Origin: Priapulus caudatus
Taxonomy: Eukaryota; Priapulida; Priapulimorpha; Priapulimorphida; Priapulidae
DNA: 31,008 nt
Reading direction: 5' to 3'
Assembly (NCBI RefSeq): GCF_000485595.1
Contig: NW_014577096.1
Coordinates: 178,650 to 209,657, forward strand
Shown here: positions 1-9,565 of the stretch, in pieces
Numbering within the stretch: position 1 is the stretch's first letter
How the letters are laid out: each line of letters opens with the position of its first letter
Position numbers and translations under genes: made by a program
The notes under the pieces: model-generated
What the model was told of the DNA's origin: nothing
Databases searched by the model: none
What the model saw: the letters and a program-made list of their open reading frames with translations, nothing else

Positions 1-123
1 ATAATAGTGTATGCCATTGTTTAACCTCGACGGCATGACACAAGTCTTGTCGGCCAGTGACATTGTGTTAGTCTAGTCATTCTAGTATAGTCTGACATAA
101 TGGGCTTATTGTAATTAGCTCTG

Positions 124-124
124 C

Positions 125-172
<48 letters not shown>
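124..172. repeat. (ATT)n microsatellite
   Basis: About 16 near-perfect ATT units, seen directly in the sequence. Confidence 0.95.
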
Positions 173-174
<2 letters not shown>

Positions 175-218
175 TATCTTACTATTATTATACTCCTGCA
201 TATATAGATATATGTACG

Positions 219-222
<4 letters not shown>

Positions 223-263
<41 letters not shown>
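223..263. repeat. (TA)n microsatellite
   Basis: An uninterrupted TA dinucleotide run of about 40 bases, seen directly. Confidence 0.95.
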
Positions 264-267
<4 letters not shown>

Positions 268-942
268 TATATGTGATATATGTAAGGAAAGTTCCTTCTT
301 AATAAGAATATTTAGCAACCGGGAAGTCCCCCACCAATTCAACACACTTCTTAAAATGAAAAATTATACACAGATCTAAGTTCAATTGATAATATTAGAT
401 TTATATTTAATTTTAGATTAATTCAGATCATTATAATTATTTTAATTAGATTAATTTAGATTTTAATATTGGACGTATGTAGAGGAATAAGTGCTACATG
501 TATACAGCAGCTGTTCTATCATAATGGACGAAGAAGTGCAATAAATCTCGTGAAATTTTATTATGCGAATCAATTCAACGAATTACTCTTTGTACGAATC
601 AGACGGTGATCGTTCAATGTTTATCTAATGTTGATGTCCGTAGATTTGCATCAACGACCAGAAGATGTGTGCAGACGACTTAGACACAAACATTGACATT
701 GAGTTTCTTTTGTGCCTTATCATTATAGTGAGGCTATGGGTTAAACATTTTTAAGAGAAACTATTCATGGGTATGCCCATGTTCTCTATTTTAAATTTCT
801 ATCCACCTCTCTAATAGAAATTCTTTATTTTTTCAACATCCTTCTAGAACATATCCTACTTTTGGGAATGGTGATTAACAGGCGCGTCGGAAGCAGTTTT
901 GGATTGGGGGGCAAATACCTAAGGGGGCTCACGATTTTTTTT

Positions 943-1316
943 TATCGTGTGTGCGTGAGCGCGTGTATGCGACGTGTGTGCGTGAGCGCATGTGTGCTGA
1001 GCGTGTGTGTGTGATGTGTGCGCGTGAGCGCGTGTGTGCGTGAGCGCGTGTACACACACGTCGCACACACGCGCTCACGCACACACGCGCTCACGCACAC
1101 ACGTCGCAACACACATGCGCTCACGCCCCCAAGGTACTGCCGGAACGTACCCTGGGTACGGTGATTACCGTTTCACGCGCTCACGCACACGCGCTCACGC
1201 ACACACGTCGCCCACACGCGCTCACGCACACACGTCGCACACATGCGCTCACGCACACACGTCACACACACGCGCTCACGCACACACGTCACACACACGC
1301 GCTCACGCACACACGT
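943..1316. repeat. Inverted minisatellite (TG-rich arm then CA-rich arm)
   Basis: From 943 to about 1052 the sequence repeats a TGTGTGCGTGAGCGCG-type motif. At the GTGTACAC palindrome near 1050 it switches to the complementary motif, which continues to about 1316 with an unrelated insertion around 1128-1180. The two arms can pair over roughly 110 bases. Open frames through this region (His-Thr-Arg-Ser repeats) are artefacts of the repeat. The same unit forms the 2338-3353 array. Confidence 0.9.
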
Positions 1317-1350
1317 TACATAGACCCTATATCAGCCTAACTGCATGGCT

Positions 1351-1787
1351 CCTCTGGTGGGGTGTTGCTAGAACACGGGCGTCGAAAGAGGGTGCCGTTA
1401 CGTGGCAGCACTAGTCACTTCGTACGCTAGACTGGTACCCGGTCGACAGTTCCACACGCTACACTAACAGAGTAGTCACCGTCACCGTCAACGTCACCGT
1501 CACCGTCAACCGTCACCGTCATCGTCTACGTCAGTGTAGCAAAGGATATATGCCGGAGTGAAGGTGGCGAACCGGTACCAGTCTATTCGTACGCTTCAAA
1601 GTCCAAATCTTCCACAGAAAGATTCCACAGTCGTACTTCCGTGCTAGACATGGCCTTATTTCCCTAACCCTAACCCTAATCCTAACCCTAACCCTAACCC
1701 TGACCCTAACCCTAATCCTAACACAAGTGCAGCCACATCACGTGACCCTCCTTCGACGCCCGTGTTCTAGCAACTCCCCCTCTGGTG
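1351..1787. mobile_element. MITE with 9-bp TSD carrying telomeric repeats
   Basis: The direct repeat CCTCTGGTG at 1351-1359 and 1779-1787 flanks an element (1360-1778) whose ends are inverted: GGGTGTTGCTAGAACACGGG on the left, and the complement of the right end differs by one base over those 20. The inverted match continues through GCGTCGAA. A 9-bp duplication with long inverted ends fits a Mutator-like (MULE) MITE; the superfamily is inferred. The interior holds a CACCGT-type minisatellite (about 1479-1530) and a CCCTAA array (1662-1722). No protein is encoded. Confidence 0.85.
1662..1722. repeat. Interstitial telomeric repeat (CCCTAA)n
   Basis: About ten CCCTAA units with a few variants (CCTAAT, CCCTGA), lying inside the MITE at 1360-1778. 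This is the canonical animal telomere repeat in an internal position. Confidence 0.9.
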
Positions 1788-1829
1788 AGTAGACCCTCTA
1801 GCGGCCGTTACGATCAGGAGCGATAATCA

Positions 1830-2327
1830 TTAAAGGGACAGTAGCCTCTAGGATTTTACTGCATACAACTGTACTTACTGTATAACAAATCGTCTATACC
1901 CACACGTATTTGTTACCAGATACCTAATTTAATTGTTATAATTAATTACACGACGCTACGAAATTTGAACGGCGCCATGACACCCGGGACCGTGCTGCCA
2001 CCTCGAAAAAGTTGCGTATTTGACAATTTATTTTGTACGTTACAGACCGAGGGCTAATCACAAAAGTGCAATTATATTTATACCTAAATGCTATTTAACC
2101 GAACGATATTCATTTTAGGGCAAATTTATCCATATTATAACTGAAACTATATGTCGTTTAGAGGATATTACAATCCTTTTGCTTTTAAATGAATAAATAA
2201 GAACACCTTTGGTCTGTAGCCCTTTGCTGAAAAGTGGTTTTGCGCAACTTATCAGACCGTGCGCTTTGAGTGGCGCCACCGTCGTTGTAATCAAACTGTA
2301 GTCGTTAGTTTTAAAACATTTTTAAAA
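1830..2327 (+). mobile_element. TTAA-flanked element, copy A (left part only)
   Basis: Starts at TTAA (1830-1833) followed by AGGGACAGTAGCCTCTAGG. It matches 7053-7553 almost base for base over about 495 bases in the same orientation, with only scattered substitutions and small gaps. The match is cut off by the 10-N gap at 2328-2337, so the right end of this copy is missing. No protein is encoded. Confidence 0.85.
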
Positions 2328-2337
2328 NNNNNNNNNN
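2328..2337. other. Assembly gap (10 N)
   Basis: Ten N bases lie between the TTAA element and the minisatellite array. The true distance is unknown and the array may be collapsed. Confidence 0.99.
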
Positions 2338-3353
2338 ACGTGTGTGCGTGAGCGCGTGTGTGTTATGTGTGTGCGTGAGCGCGCGTGTACGACGTGTGTG
2401 CGTTAGCGCGTGTGTGCGACGTGTGTGTGTGCGCCGTGTGTGCGTGAGCGCGTGTGTGCGACGTGTGTGCGTGTGTGCGACGTGGGTGCGTGAGCGCGTA
2501 TGTGCGACGTGTGTGCGTGAGCGCGTGTGTGCGACGTGTGTGCGTGAGCGCGTGTGTGCGTGAAAGCATGTGTGTGACGTGTGTGCGTGAACGCGTGTGC
2601 GCGACGTGTGTGCGTAAGCGCGTGTGTGTTTGACGTGTGTGCGTGAGCGCGTGTGTGCGGCGTGTGTGCGTGTGTGCGACGTGGGTGCGTGAGCGCGTAT
2701 GTGCGACGTGTGTGCGTGAGCGCGTGTGTGCGACATGTGTGCGTGTGCGACGTGTGTGTGTGACGTGTGTGCGTGAACGCGTGTGTGCGACGTGTGTGCG
2801 TGAGCGCGTGTGTGTGTGACGTGTGTGCGTGAGCGCGTGTGTGCGACGTGTGTGCGTGTGTGCGACGTGGGTGCGTGAGCGCGTATGTGCGACGTGTGTG
2901 CGTGAGCGCGTGTGTGCGACGTGTGTGCGTGAGCGCATGTGTGCTGAGCGCGTGTGTGTGATGTGTGTGCGTGTGTGCGTGAGCGCGTGTATGCGTGAGC
3001 GCGTGTGTGCGTGTGTGCGGCGTGTGTGCGTGAGCGCGTATGTGCGACGTGTGTGCGTGAGCGCGTGTGTGTGTGACGTGTGTGCGTGAGCGCGTGTGTG
3101 CGGCGTGTGTGCGTGTGTACGACGTGGGTGCGTGAGCGCGTATGTGCGACGTGTGTGCGTGAGCGCGTGTGTGCGTGAGCGCGTGTGTGCGTGAGCGCAT
3201 GTGTGTGACGTGTGTGCGTGAGCGCGTATGTGCGACGTGTGTGCGTGAGCGCGTGTGTGCGTGAGCGCATGTGTGTGACGTGTGCATGAACGCGTGTGTG
3301 CGACGTGTGTGCGTCAGCGCGTGTGTGCGACGTGTGTGCGTGAGCGCGTATGC
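2338..3353. repeat. TG/CG minisatellite array, about 1 kb
   Basis: A hierarchical tandem repeat. A basic unit of about 27 bases (CGACGTGTGTGCGTGAGCG plus CGTGTGTG) alternates with shorter versions lacking the CGAC step. Much of it alternates purine and pyrimidine, broken once per unit at GTGAGCG. Frames stay open on both strands because many units are multiples of three, giving CVRRVCV or HTRSRTH repeats; these are not genes. Confidence 0.95.
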
Positions 3354-3574
3354 GACGTGAGCGTCAATCACGCAAAGCGCGCAGCGAAAACTTAAAATGA
3401 ATGTATAAATTAGTTTTTGAACGTTAGAATTAACAAGTCTTAGCTCATACATTTTATTTTTTATTTCCCACTCTTCTTTTGGTGGGGGGGGGGCTTTTTG
3501 GTTTTGCCCCCCCCCACTTTTTGGATTGGAGGGGCGGCCCCCCTCCCCCCATTTCCGGCGGCTCTGGTGATTAA

Positions 3575-4066
3575 ACTGCACTCCTTGTAGTTATAAACGA
3601 AAGTGAGGTGGAAGGATTAACAGTTTCCATATTAATTGCTCAGCAGTATGTGTTTCTACCTAAACTCTACTGGAAAACTAGAAGATATTTAAAATTTGTC
3701 AGGGCATGGAGATTCAACGTTTCTCTACAGGTCCGGCTACAACATGCCGCCAATTCCCTATTATCTACTCCTGATATATATACATCTCCGATCATATCTC
3801 TGATCAAGTTTACCTGTGTATTGGAGCAACTTATGAGACGTGTAATTAAATAAAACTGGTAAAACCCTCACCCATTCACCCGTCCATAAATGACATGCCT
3901 TCTGATGACAAAATACAAAATGAGACACAAAATGATTTCTGTGCATTGGCTTCAAGACTATCTCCCTAAATTTTGACTCCACTGCAGCACATGCAGTTAA
4001 CAATGTAATTCAAAAAGAAGGAAATACTCGCACGCAAACTGCAAGGTGAATGAAAGTGTTAATGCC
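3575..4066. other. Unique AT-rich sequence, no gene recognised
   Basis: Short open frames of about 80 residues exist on both strands around 3608-4003, but they overlap each other, match no family I recognise and lack splice or codon support. Confidence 0.4.
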
Positions 4067-4848
4067 TTTTTTGTAGCTCACCACAAAAAAGGACACAAAT
4101 GAGTGAGTGAGAAGAAGTCAGTTTTAATTGAGCAACCATCGACGTACACTATAGAAACGAAGAGTATATATGGGAGAACTCCCATTATATACTCTTGATA
4201 ATTATGTGTAATTTTTTATGTGAAAATAATAAATAATATTATATATAAATTATAAATAATTTATAAACAAAAATGAATCACAATTTGTGACGGTAGATAG
4301 CGCTATACCCGCTTTGATGTCTCTTAGCATAAATCATTATATCATAATAATAATAATATAATAATAATAGTATAAATCATATGTTCATAGCAGGAATTTT
4401 GCATTAAAGATATTGTCAACGAAATCTTGTAAAACGAACCAGACGAGTGTGACACCACAGACTGTTTGTGTCTATATAATATGCTATATAATTGCCAAAC
4501 CCTACCTAATTTGCATAATTTTTGTTTAAATATCAAAACCCCAGGCCATATTCATTCACATACAAAAAATGAGCAAAATCCGTTGAACCTGAACTGACTA
4601 ATGGCAATTCCCATTTTCGGCCAAAAATTGCCGTGGCTCGAAAGTACGTCAACTGGCGTGCTCCAAAATAGGACGTTTAATATGGGAGCATAGCAGTATC
4701 AACTACACCCAATTTCAAACATGCGGTCAAACGGTTCCTGAGATATCGTTGACCATAGCCAAATGTTGACGGATGGACGGACGGACGTACGACGGACGAC
4801 GACCCATGGCAATAGCTCAGCTTGACGATGTCAAGGTGAGCTAAAAAA
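4067..4848. mobile_element. Dispersed element with TAGCTCACC inverted ends
   Basis: The left end TTTTTTGTAGCTCACC (4067-4082) is the inverse of the right end GGTGAGCTAAAAAA (4835-4848), apart from one extra G. The right portion carries a run of GACGGACG-type units (about 4771-4799) followed by CCATGGCAATAGCTCAG. That combination of a GACGGAC run, a CAATAGCTCA motif and GGTGAGCTAAAAA is typical of non-autonomous repeats in invertebrate genomes (recalled, not checked). No target duplication is evident. Confidence 0.6.
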
Positions 4849-5337
4849 TGAAAGGTTATACGTGTTGTTATCAATATTGTGAGACCGTGAGGGTTAGAGC
4901 TAGCAGACATATGGTGAGAAAAAAACAAGAGAACTCAAGTATATTATCATACAAACCGAACAAAACTGTTCCTAATTTATTCTGATTACATACACTTCTC
5001 CAAAAACAACGTTGAGATATCAGGCTTCATATTCATATTATATGAGCGTGACTCATATAATAAACCTCTACATAGAGTAGGTAAATTTAACAGTTCAGAA
5101 CCCTGACACAGTAAAATTAAATACTATGCCTACAGTAGCACTACACAATAAATACATACCAACATTGTCTGTACACTAATTATTTTACAAATATTTGGCC
5201 ACAGATTAATCAATTCAGTTCACAATAGAAACGTATCCACTTCTTGTATAGTTTACAATGCAAAATACAAAATAATAGAAACATCTGTCTGTTACTAGGA
5301 AGACAAATAAAAAATATTTGGTTAGGTTCATAACAAG
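4849..5337. other. 3' flank of DMAC2L, including a possible poly(A) signal
   Basis: AT-rich sequence downstream of the DMAC2L stop. On the minus strand the nearest AATAAA hexamer I see is at 4981-4976, about 360 bases past the stop codon; it may mark the transcript end. Nothing else is recognised. Confidence 0.35.
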
Positions 5338-6969
5338 TTACTCCTGGTTTTGGCTGCCCCTTTCTTCCTTTTCTTTCTGTCTCTCTCCGCGTACAATGTT
5401 CTCTGGGTACTCAATCACACACCCTTGGAGAGCATCCTGGAGAATTCTCAGGCATCCCTTCTTGTCCTTAACCTCTGGCAGATCATACAGGAGAAGATAT
5501 TTAAGATTCCTGTAAAAACAATAAAGGCATGATAGCAATTGAATATTTTAGATCATCATCACACACGCATGGATTTATACAAATTGCACAAACAAGAAGT
5601 AAAAGAGCAAAGTTTAGGAATTTTATAGTGTACAATGTCTAAACACGGCAATTATGTTATCAGCATAGAAGAGCTTCCTGCTTCGGCCGGATATTTAGAA
5701 ATAACAAAGGTGCAAGCTTTAACTTACTTGAATTGTTGTAAGGCCATCAGCCCCTTGTCAGAGACATTGCCACAGCTGACAACCTCCAAATGCTCCAGTG
5801 TATCCTTTACGTAATGTAGTTGCTGCATTGCTTCATCATTTACCGAGCGAGCGCTTTTCAGACGGATCCACTTCACATGCTTGCAGCCATCTAGCAATTA
5901 ACAGCGATTGAATTCTGCTATGAGTGAGCAACTTACAAAATATCAATATCTATTGGAATCAATAAAACTTTCATTAATTTTGTTCTCAACTTTTGCTTCT
6001 CAGGATGACTAATATCACTGTTGATGATAAAATTAGCCGGTTTATATCTCATCGGTTTCACGATATGATGTGAGCGTGAATTTCATATGTACCTAAATGT
6101 GGAAAGCCTACACTCATCACAGCTGAATCAGTGGCATCTATCTTCTCAATTTTGTACTTTTCAAACCCACCACCAGGTAGAGAGTTGTAGTCTGTCTGCC
6201 AACGCTCATAGTCCTTGAATTTTACAAATGCCCCACAACGCATCAGCCATTCTACACAAGCTCTATCAGGCCCAACCTCCCTGATTCGATCTTTTGATAC
6301 CCTGAATAAAAATGAAAATTATGTAGTCAATACATATACCATGCTATTTGTGAGTTTCCTGTCTATAGGTATGCTGCTTAAAATTTTAATATGATATAGC
6401 GATTTTGCCACTATGGTTACATAACAGTTGCATGTGGCATACATTATATATCATTTGAAATTTCATTGCAATTAGAAATACAACCCACAATGACCAGACA
6501 CTGCAAATCAAACACCCAAACCCCAACTAGCAGATACATGCACCTATAGCCAATAACACAGACTCCTGTATGTAAAGAAAACCTTTGATGTTAAAATAAA
6601 AGTAGTTGGCAGCTGAACCCCACAGTAAAACCACAACTAGCGGACACCTGTCTAGTATAATGGACGCTTTTGGTATTGCTCGCAAGTGACCCTTGCATAC
6701 ACACTTGACTGAATGGAACTCTTCACTTACATATTGAAGATCGCGTTCAGCCACCACCACAGTCCTCTTTTTGGTTGTTTTGCTGTGCTGTTGAGATGTG
6801 GCGACAACAATGAAGGATTAGAAATGTCAGTCCACTGTCGGTTATTTGCACAGTTCAGCAAATGTTGTCTCTGGAGAATCCATGCATAACCCACATGGGA
6901 AGTCCTACGAAGCCCAACTGTGGTGATCAACACTGCCTTACAGAGTGGGTGTCTTGCAATTGAATGCAT
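5338..6969 (-). CDS. DMAC2L: ATP synthase factor B / DMAC2-like LRR protein, four exons, complete
   Basis: A small leucine-rich-repeat protein of mitochondria, known as ATP5S or factor B and linked to ATP synthase coupling and respiratory-complex assembly. Exons, in transcript order: 6969-6731, 6301-6093, 5890-5728 and 5509-5338. All introns are GT-AG (429, 202 and 218 bp), phases match, and the joined frame is 783 bp, giving 260 residues plus stop. Residues 1 to about 65 look like a mitochondrial presequence: basic, with almost no acidic residues. Family signatures follow: GLWWWLNAIFN (69-79), DRIREVGPDRA (84-94), MRCGAFVKF then ERWQ and DYNSLP, KYKIEKIDATDS, MSVGFPHLDGCKHVKWIRL, VVSCGNVSDKGLMAL and NLKYLLLYDLPEV. 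The C-terminal tail is charged and longer than in the human protein as I recall it. The ATG at 6969-6967 is the first Met in frame; an in-frame stop lies just upstream. Confidence 0.94.
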
Positions 6970-7052
6970 TGCCACCCGCTAGAATAAAAAAACGGATTAA
7001 CTTTGCATTTTACCCATATATTACCACTATTTAAAAGGACAGTAAAGGGACT
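6970..7052 (-). promoter_or_regulatory. Likely DMAC2L 5' leader or promoter zone
   Basis: Only about 80 bases separate the DMAC2L start codon from the TTAA element at 7053. The leader or core promoter must lie here or inside the transposon. No TATA box or other defined site is evident. Inference only. Confidence 0.3.
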
Positions 7053-7584
7053 TTAAAGGGACAGTAGCCTCTAGGATTTTACTGCATACAACTGTACTTA
7101 CTGTATAACAAATCGTCTATACCCACACGTATTTGTTACCAGATACCTAATTTAATTGTTATAATGAATTACACATCAATGCTACGAAATTTGAACAGCG
7201 CCATGACACCCGCGACCGTGCTGCCACCCCAAAAAAGTTGCGTATTTGACAATTTATTTTGCAGATTACAGACTGAGGGCTAATCACAAAAGTGCAATTA
7301 TATTTATACCTAAATGCTATTTAACCGAACGATATTCATTTTAGGGCAAATTTATCCATATTATAACTGAAACTCTATGTCGTTTATAAGATATTACAAT
7401 CCTTTTGCGTTTAAATGAATAAATAAGAAACACCCTCGGTCTGTAGCCCTTGGCTGGAACGTGGTTTTGCGCAACTTATCAGATCGTGCGCTTTGAGTGG
7501 CACCACCATCGTTGTAATCAAACTGTAGTCGTTAGTTTTAAAACATTTTTTAATAATATTTGTAATGGTGATTGAACCATGAAA

Positions 7585-8298
7585 CTTTTTATGTAGACCG
7601 AATAATTCTGTTCCATATAACCTTTTTTATATTTTGGTGAGGGTTATATTGGGACAGAACGGGGTTCATTGAAATTTCGTGAGATCGCATGCAAAATGCA
7701 TGCGCTGAGAATGCGGCCCGTACGCCGCTATTGGCGCGAAAAAAAACCTACCGTTCCCTTCTACATGGCTTTACCTTGCTACTGATATGTGTATACATTC
7801 ACTTCAATCGTTATTCACTTCTTAAAAGATTGTTTTTCATAAACACCGCTTCGTTTAACTTTTCTAAGTTACTTCGCCATTTACAAACAATCAGACCAAT
7901 CAGAGCGAGTCTTACAATAGCCTGGTTCTCGCTTGTATCTGTGGCGCTGCAGGAGGGCTGATAGACTCGCTCTGATTGGTCTGATTGTTTGTAAATGGTT
8001 GTTTGTAATTTAGGAAAGTTAAACGAAGCGGTGTTTATGAAAAACAATCTTTTAAGAAGTGAATAACGATTGAAGTGAATGTATACACATATCAGTAGCA
8101 AGGTAAAGCCATGTAGAAGGGTACGGTAACGGTAGGTTTTTTTTCCGCGCTAATAGCGGCGTACGGGCCGCATTCTCAGCGCATGCATTTTTCGTGCGAT
8201 CTCACGAAATTTCAATGAACCCCGTTCTGTCCCAATATAACCCTCACCAAAATATAAAAAAGGTTATATGGGACAGAATTATCGGTCTACTTTTTATG
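7585..8298. mobile_element. Palindromic (foldback) MITE of about 0.7 kb
   Basis: The left arm (about 7593-7920) and right arm (about 7970-8290) are near-perfect inverse copies, leaving a loop of only about 50 bases. Ends read GTAGACCGAATAATTCTGT and, inverted, GTAGACCGATAATTCTGT. A direct repeat of CTTTTTATG lies at 7585-7593 and 8290-8298; depending on where the element is cut, the duplication is 7, 9 or 11 bases. Nine would fit a Mutator-like foldback. Open frames inside are mirror images of each other and are not genes. Confidence 0.85.
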
Positions 8299-8303
8299 TA
8301 GCG

Positions 8304-8650
8304 TAATTATAACGCAGTGGCTGGAGGTACGGTAGCCGTCGGTCGTTCAAGCCCCTTTTTTGCGTTAGGGTTAGGGTTAGGGTTAGGATTAGGGTTAGGG
8401 TTAGGGTTAGGATTAGGGTTAGGGTTAGGTTTAGGGTTATGGTTAGGGTTAGGTTTAGGGTTAGGGTTAGGGTTCTTGCTCATCTAAACTCTCAAATCGT
8501 GAATTTATTTCCCAAGGCGTTATTTCCAAATCTGGCGCCACCGCCGCCATCTTTGTCTCGTTAAGTATGAAAGCCAATGGACTGGCGTACCCGTAGCCTC
8601 GAGACATTAAGATACGGCTGGCGTACCCGTAGCCACTGCCTAATTATAAC
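8304..8650. mobile_element. MITE with 10-bp TSD carrying telomeric repeats
   Basis: The direct repeat TAATTATAAC at 8304-8313 and 8641-8650 flanks an element (8314-8640) with inverted ends GCAGTGGCT and AGCCACTGCC. Weaker inverted similarity continues inward (GGTACGGTAGCCGT against GGTACGCCAGCCGT). The interior holds the telomeric array and a duplicated CTGGCGTACCCGTAGCC motif near 8583 and 8619. No coding capacity. Confidence 0.7.
8366..8473. repeat. Interstitial telomeric repeat (TTAGGG)n
   Basis: About 17 TTAGGG units with variants GGATTA, GGTTTA and GGTTAT, located inside the MITE at 8314-8640. Orientation is opposite to the 1662-1722 array. Confidence 0.9.
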
Positions 8651-8700
8651 CTAAATTAGCTGAAAATAACCCTAGAACCTAGAGTAAACTCTCCCTTTAA

Positions 8701-9256
8701 CTTAATATCACTAGACGTTATAAGTATAAGTATAACAACAATAAGTAGAAAGTATTCGCCAAACATGTGCATAATGTTCGGTAACGTAGTCGCTATTTCA
8801 TAAATGTTTTAAATAGTTAAATATTGCAGAAAACTCACGGGAATGAGATAAACCATATAATACTAATAGTAATAGGCATAGATCAGGCAATATCATAAAC
8901 ATGTGCGCTTTTGTTTTCAAATGGGGCACAGATTCGTAGCAGAGGGCACCACCGTTTGTAACACTAAACCAAGATGGCGGCGGCCATGAAAACTTATGCT
9001 AGTCGTTGTTTTGTAAATTTCGTAGGATTAAGGAATATCTTGAGTTTAAATATAATCGGTAAATATTATGTCTACGTAAGCGGCGATTTTAAAAACACAT
9101 GTACGCGCTATTACTTTAGACTAGTCACATCAATGTGTTCGTTGTGTGGTGTTGACACTGCTGTTGCCGTGGTAGCTCCAAGAAACGGTATTGCTAGGGT
9201 TAGAATACCTGTAGTAATAGGTGTATTGACGTTAGTCACACAGCCTGGTCGGGTTA
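8701..9256. other. Unique sequence between elements
   Basis: No gene recognised. A TTGCCGTGGTAGCTC motif near 9170 recurs at 9257-9271, where it forms the target duplication and first bases of the palindromic element E1. An open frame from 8974 runs into the TAC/TAG repeat and is not considered real. Confidence 0.4.
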
Positions 9257-9456
9257 TTGCCGTGGTAGCTCTAGTACTACTACTACTACTACTAGTACTA
9301 GTACTAGTACTACTAGTACTACTACTAGTAGTAGTAGTAGTGGTAGTAGTAGTAGTAGTAGTACTATAGCCCGCTTACATTAACTGCCGCTGGCCGCTGC
9401 CGCTGGCCAGCGGCAGTTAATGTAAGCGGGCTTTAGTACTAGAGCTATTGCCGTGG
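9257..9456. mobile_element. Palindromic element E1 of the TAGCTCTAGTAC family (9-bp TSD)
   Basis: The direct repeat TTGCCGTGG at 9257-9265 and 9448-9456 exactly flanks an element (9266-9447) that begins TAGCTCTAGTAC and ends GTACTAGAGCTA. Its core is a perfect hairpin at about 9368-9432: AGCCCGCTTACATTAACTGC and its inverse around a short loop. In the left arm the CTAGTACTA motif has expanded into about 90 bases of TAC/TAG repeats. No protein is encoded. Family membership is shown by E2, E3 and E4. Confidence 0.88.
9271..9365. repeat. TAC/TAG trinucleotide repeat
   Basis: A run of CTA/GTA-type triplets, self-complementary in many registers, within the left arm of E1. It encodes an apparent Leu/Val run that is not a protein. 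Confidence 0.95.
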
Positions 9457-9565
9457 ATGATCTGGTCAGTGCCAGTGGCAGTGGTCTAGCCGATCCTAGC
9501 TCAGCCTCTAGTACTAGTACTAGTAGTAATGCTAGTACTAGTAGCTCGCCTCTAGTACAGCTGCG

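Larger units (their letters stand above)
1..870. other. AT-rich intergenic flank with two microsatellites
   Basis: No gene is recognised here. The stretch holds an ATT trinucleotide run (about 124-172) and a TA run (about 223-263), followed by AT-rich unique sequence up to the target-site duplication of the hAT-type element. No open frame in it resembles a known protein. Confidence 0.6.
871..3574. mobile_element. hAT-type DNA transposon, non-autonomous, filled with satellite DNA
   Basis: An 8-bp direct repeat GTGATTAA flanks the element at 871-878 and 3567-3574. The element proper (879-3566) starts CAGGCGCGTCGGAAG; the complement of its far end reads CAGAGCCGCCGGAAA, about 10 of 15 bases identical. 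A CAG start and an 8-bp duplication are hallmarks of the hAT superfamily. Both ends continue into G-rich or C-rich runs, as is common in invertebrate hAT MITEs. No transposase reading frame is present. Inside are inverted and direct TG/CG minisatellite arrays, a 9-bp-TSD MITE (1360-1778), part of a TTAA element (1834-2327) and a 10-N gap, so the true length is uncertain. Confidence 0.75.
7053..8700. mobile_element. TTAA-flanked DNA element, copy B (complete, with two nested MITEs)
   Basis: TTAA occurs at 7053-7056 and 8697-8700. Just inside, the left end AGGGACAGTAGCCTCTAGG and the complement of the right end AGGGAGAGTTTACTCTAGG agree at about 14 of 19 positions. TTAA duplications are typical of piggyBac and Kolobok elements; the superfamily is inferred. 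Bases 7053-7553 match copy A at 1830-2327. The rest is occupied by the palindromic MITE 7593-8290 and the telomere-repeat MITE 8314-8640. No transposase remains. Confidence 0.7.

Noticed and set aside
1662-1722. A chromosome end
   Set aside because: The CCCTAA array is short, degenerate, internal, and lies inside a MITE with a target duplication.
942-3581. Long open frames on both strands with His-Thr-Arg-Ser or Cys-Val-Arg repeats
   Set aside because: They are translations of the TG/CG minisatellite. Several frames stay open at once because of the repeat period, and one crosses the N gap.
5990-6080. Possible C/D snoRNA in the second intron of DMAC2L on the minus strand
   Set aside because: The C box is degenerate (CGATGAG), only the CTGA box is good, and no terminal stem or guide could be supported.
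7689-8101. Two overlapping frames of about 90 residues on opposite strands
   Set aside because: They share the same residues in mirror positions because they lie on the two arms of a palindromic MITE.
8344-8359. tRNA-like B box (CGTTCAAGCC) followed by a T run, as in a SINE
   Set aside because: No convincing A box or cloverleaf can be drawn upstream, and the site lies within a MITE with its own ends.
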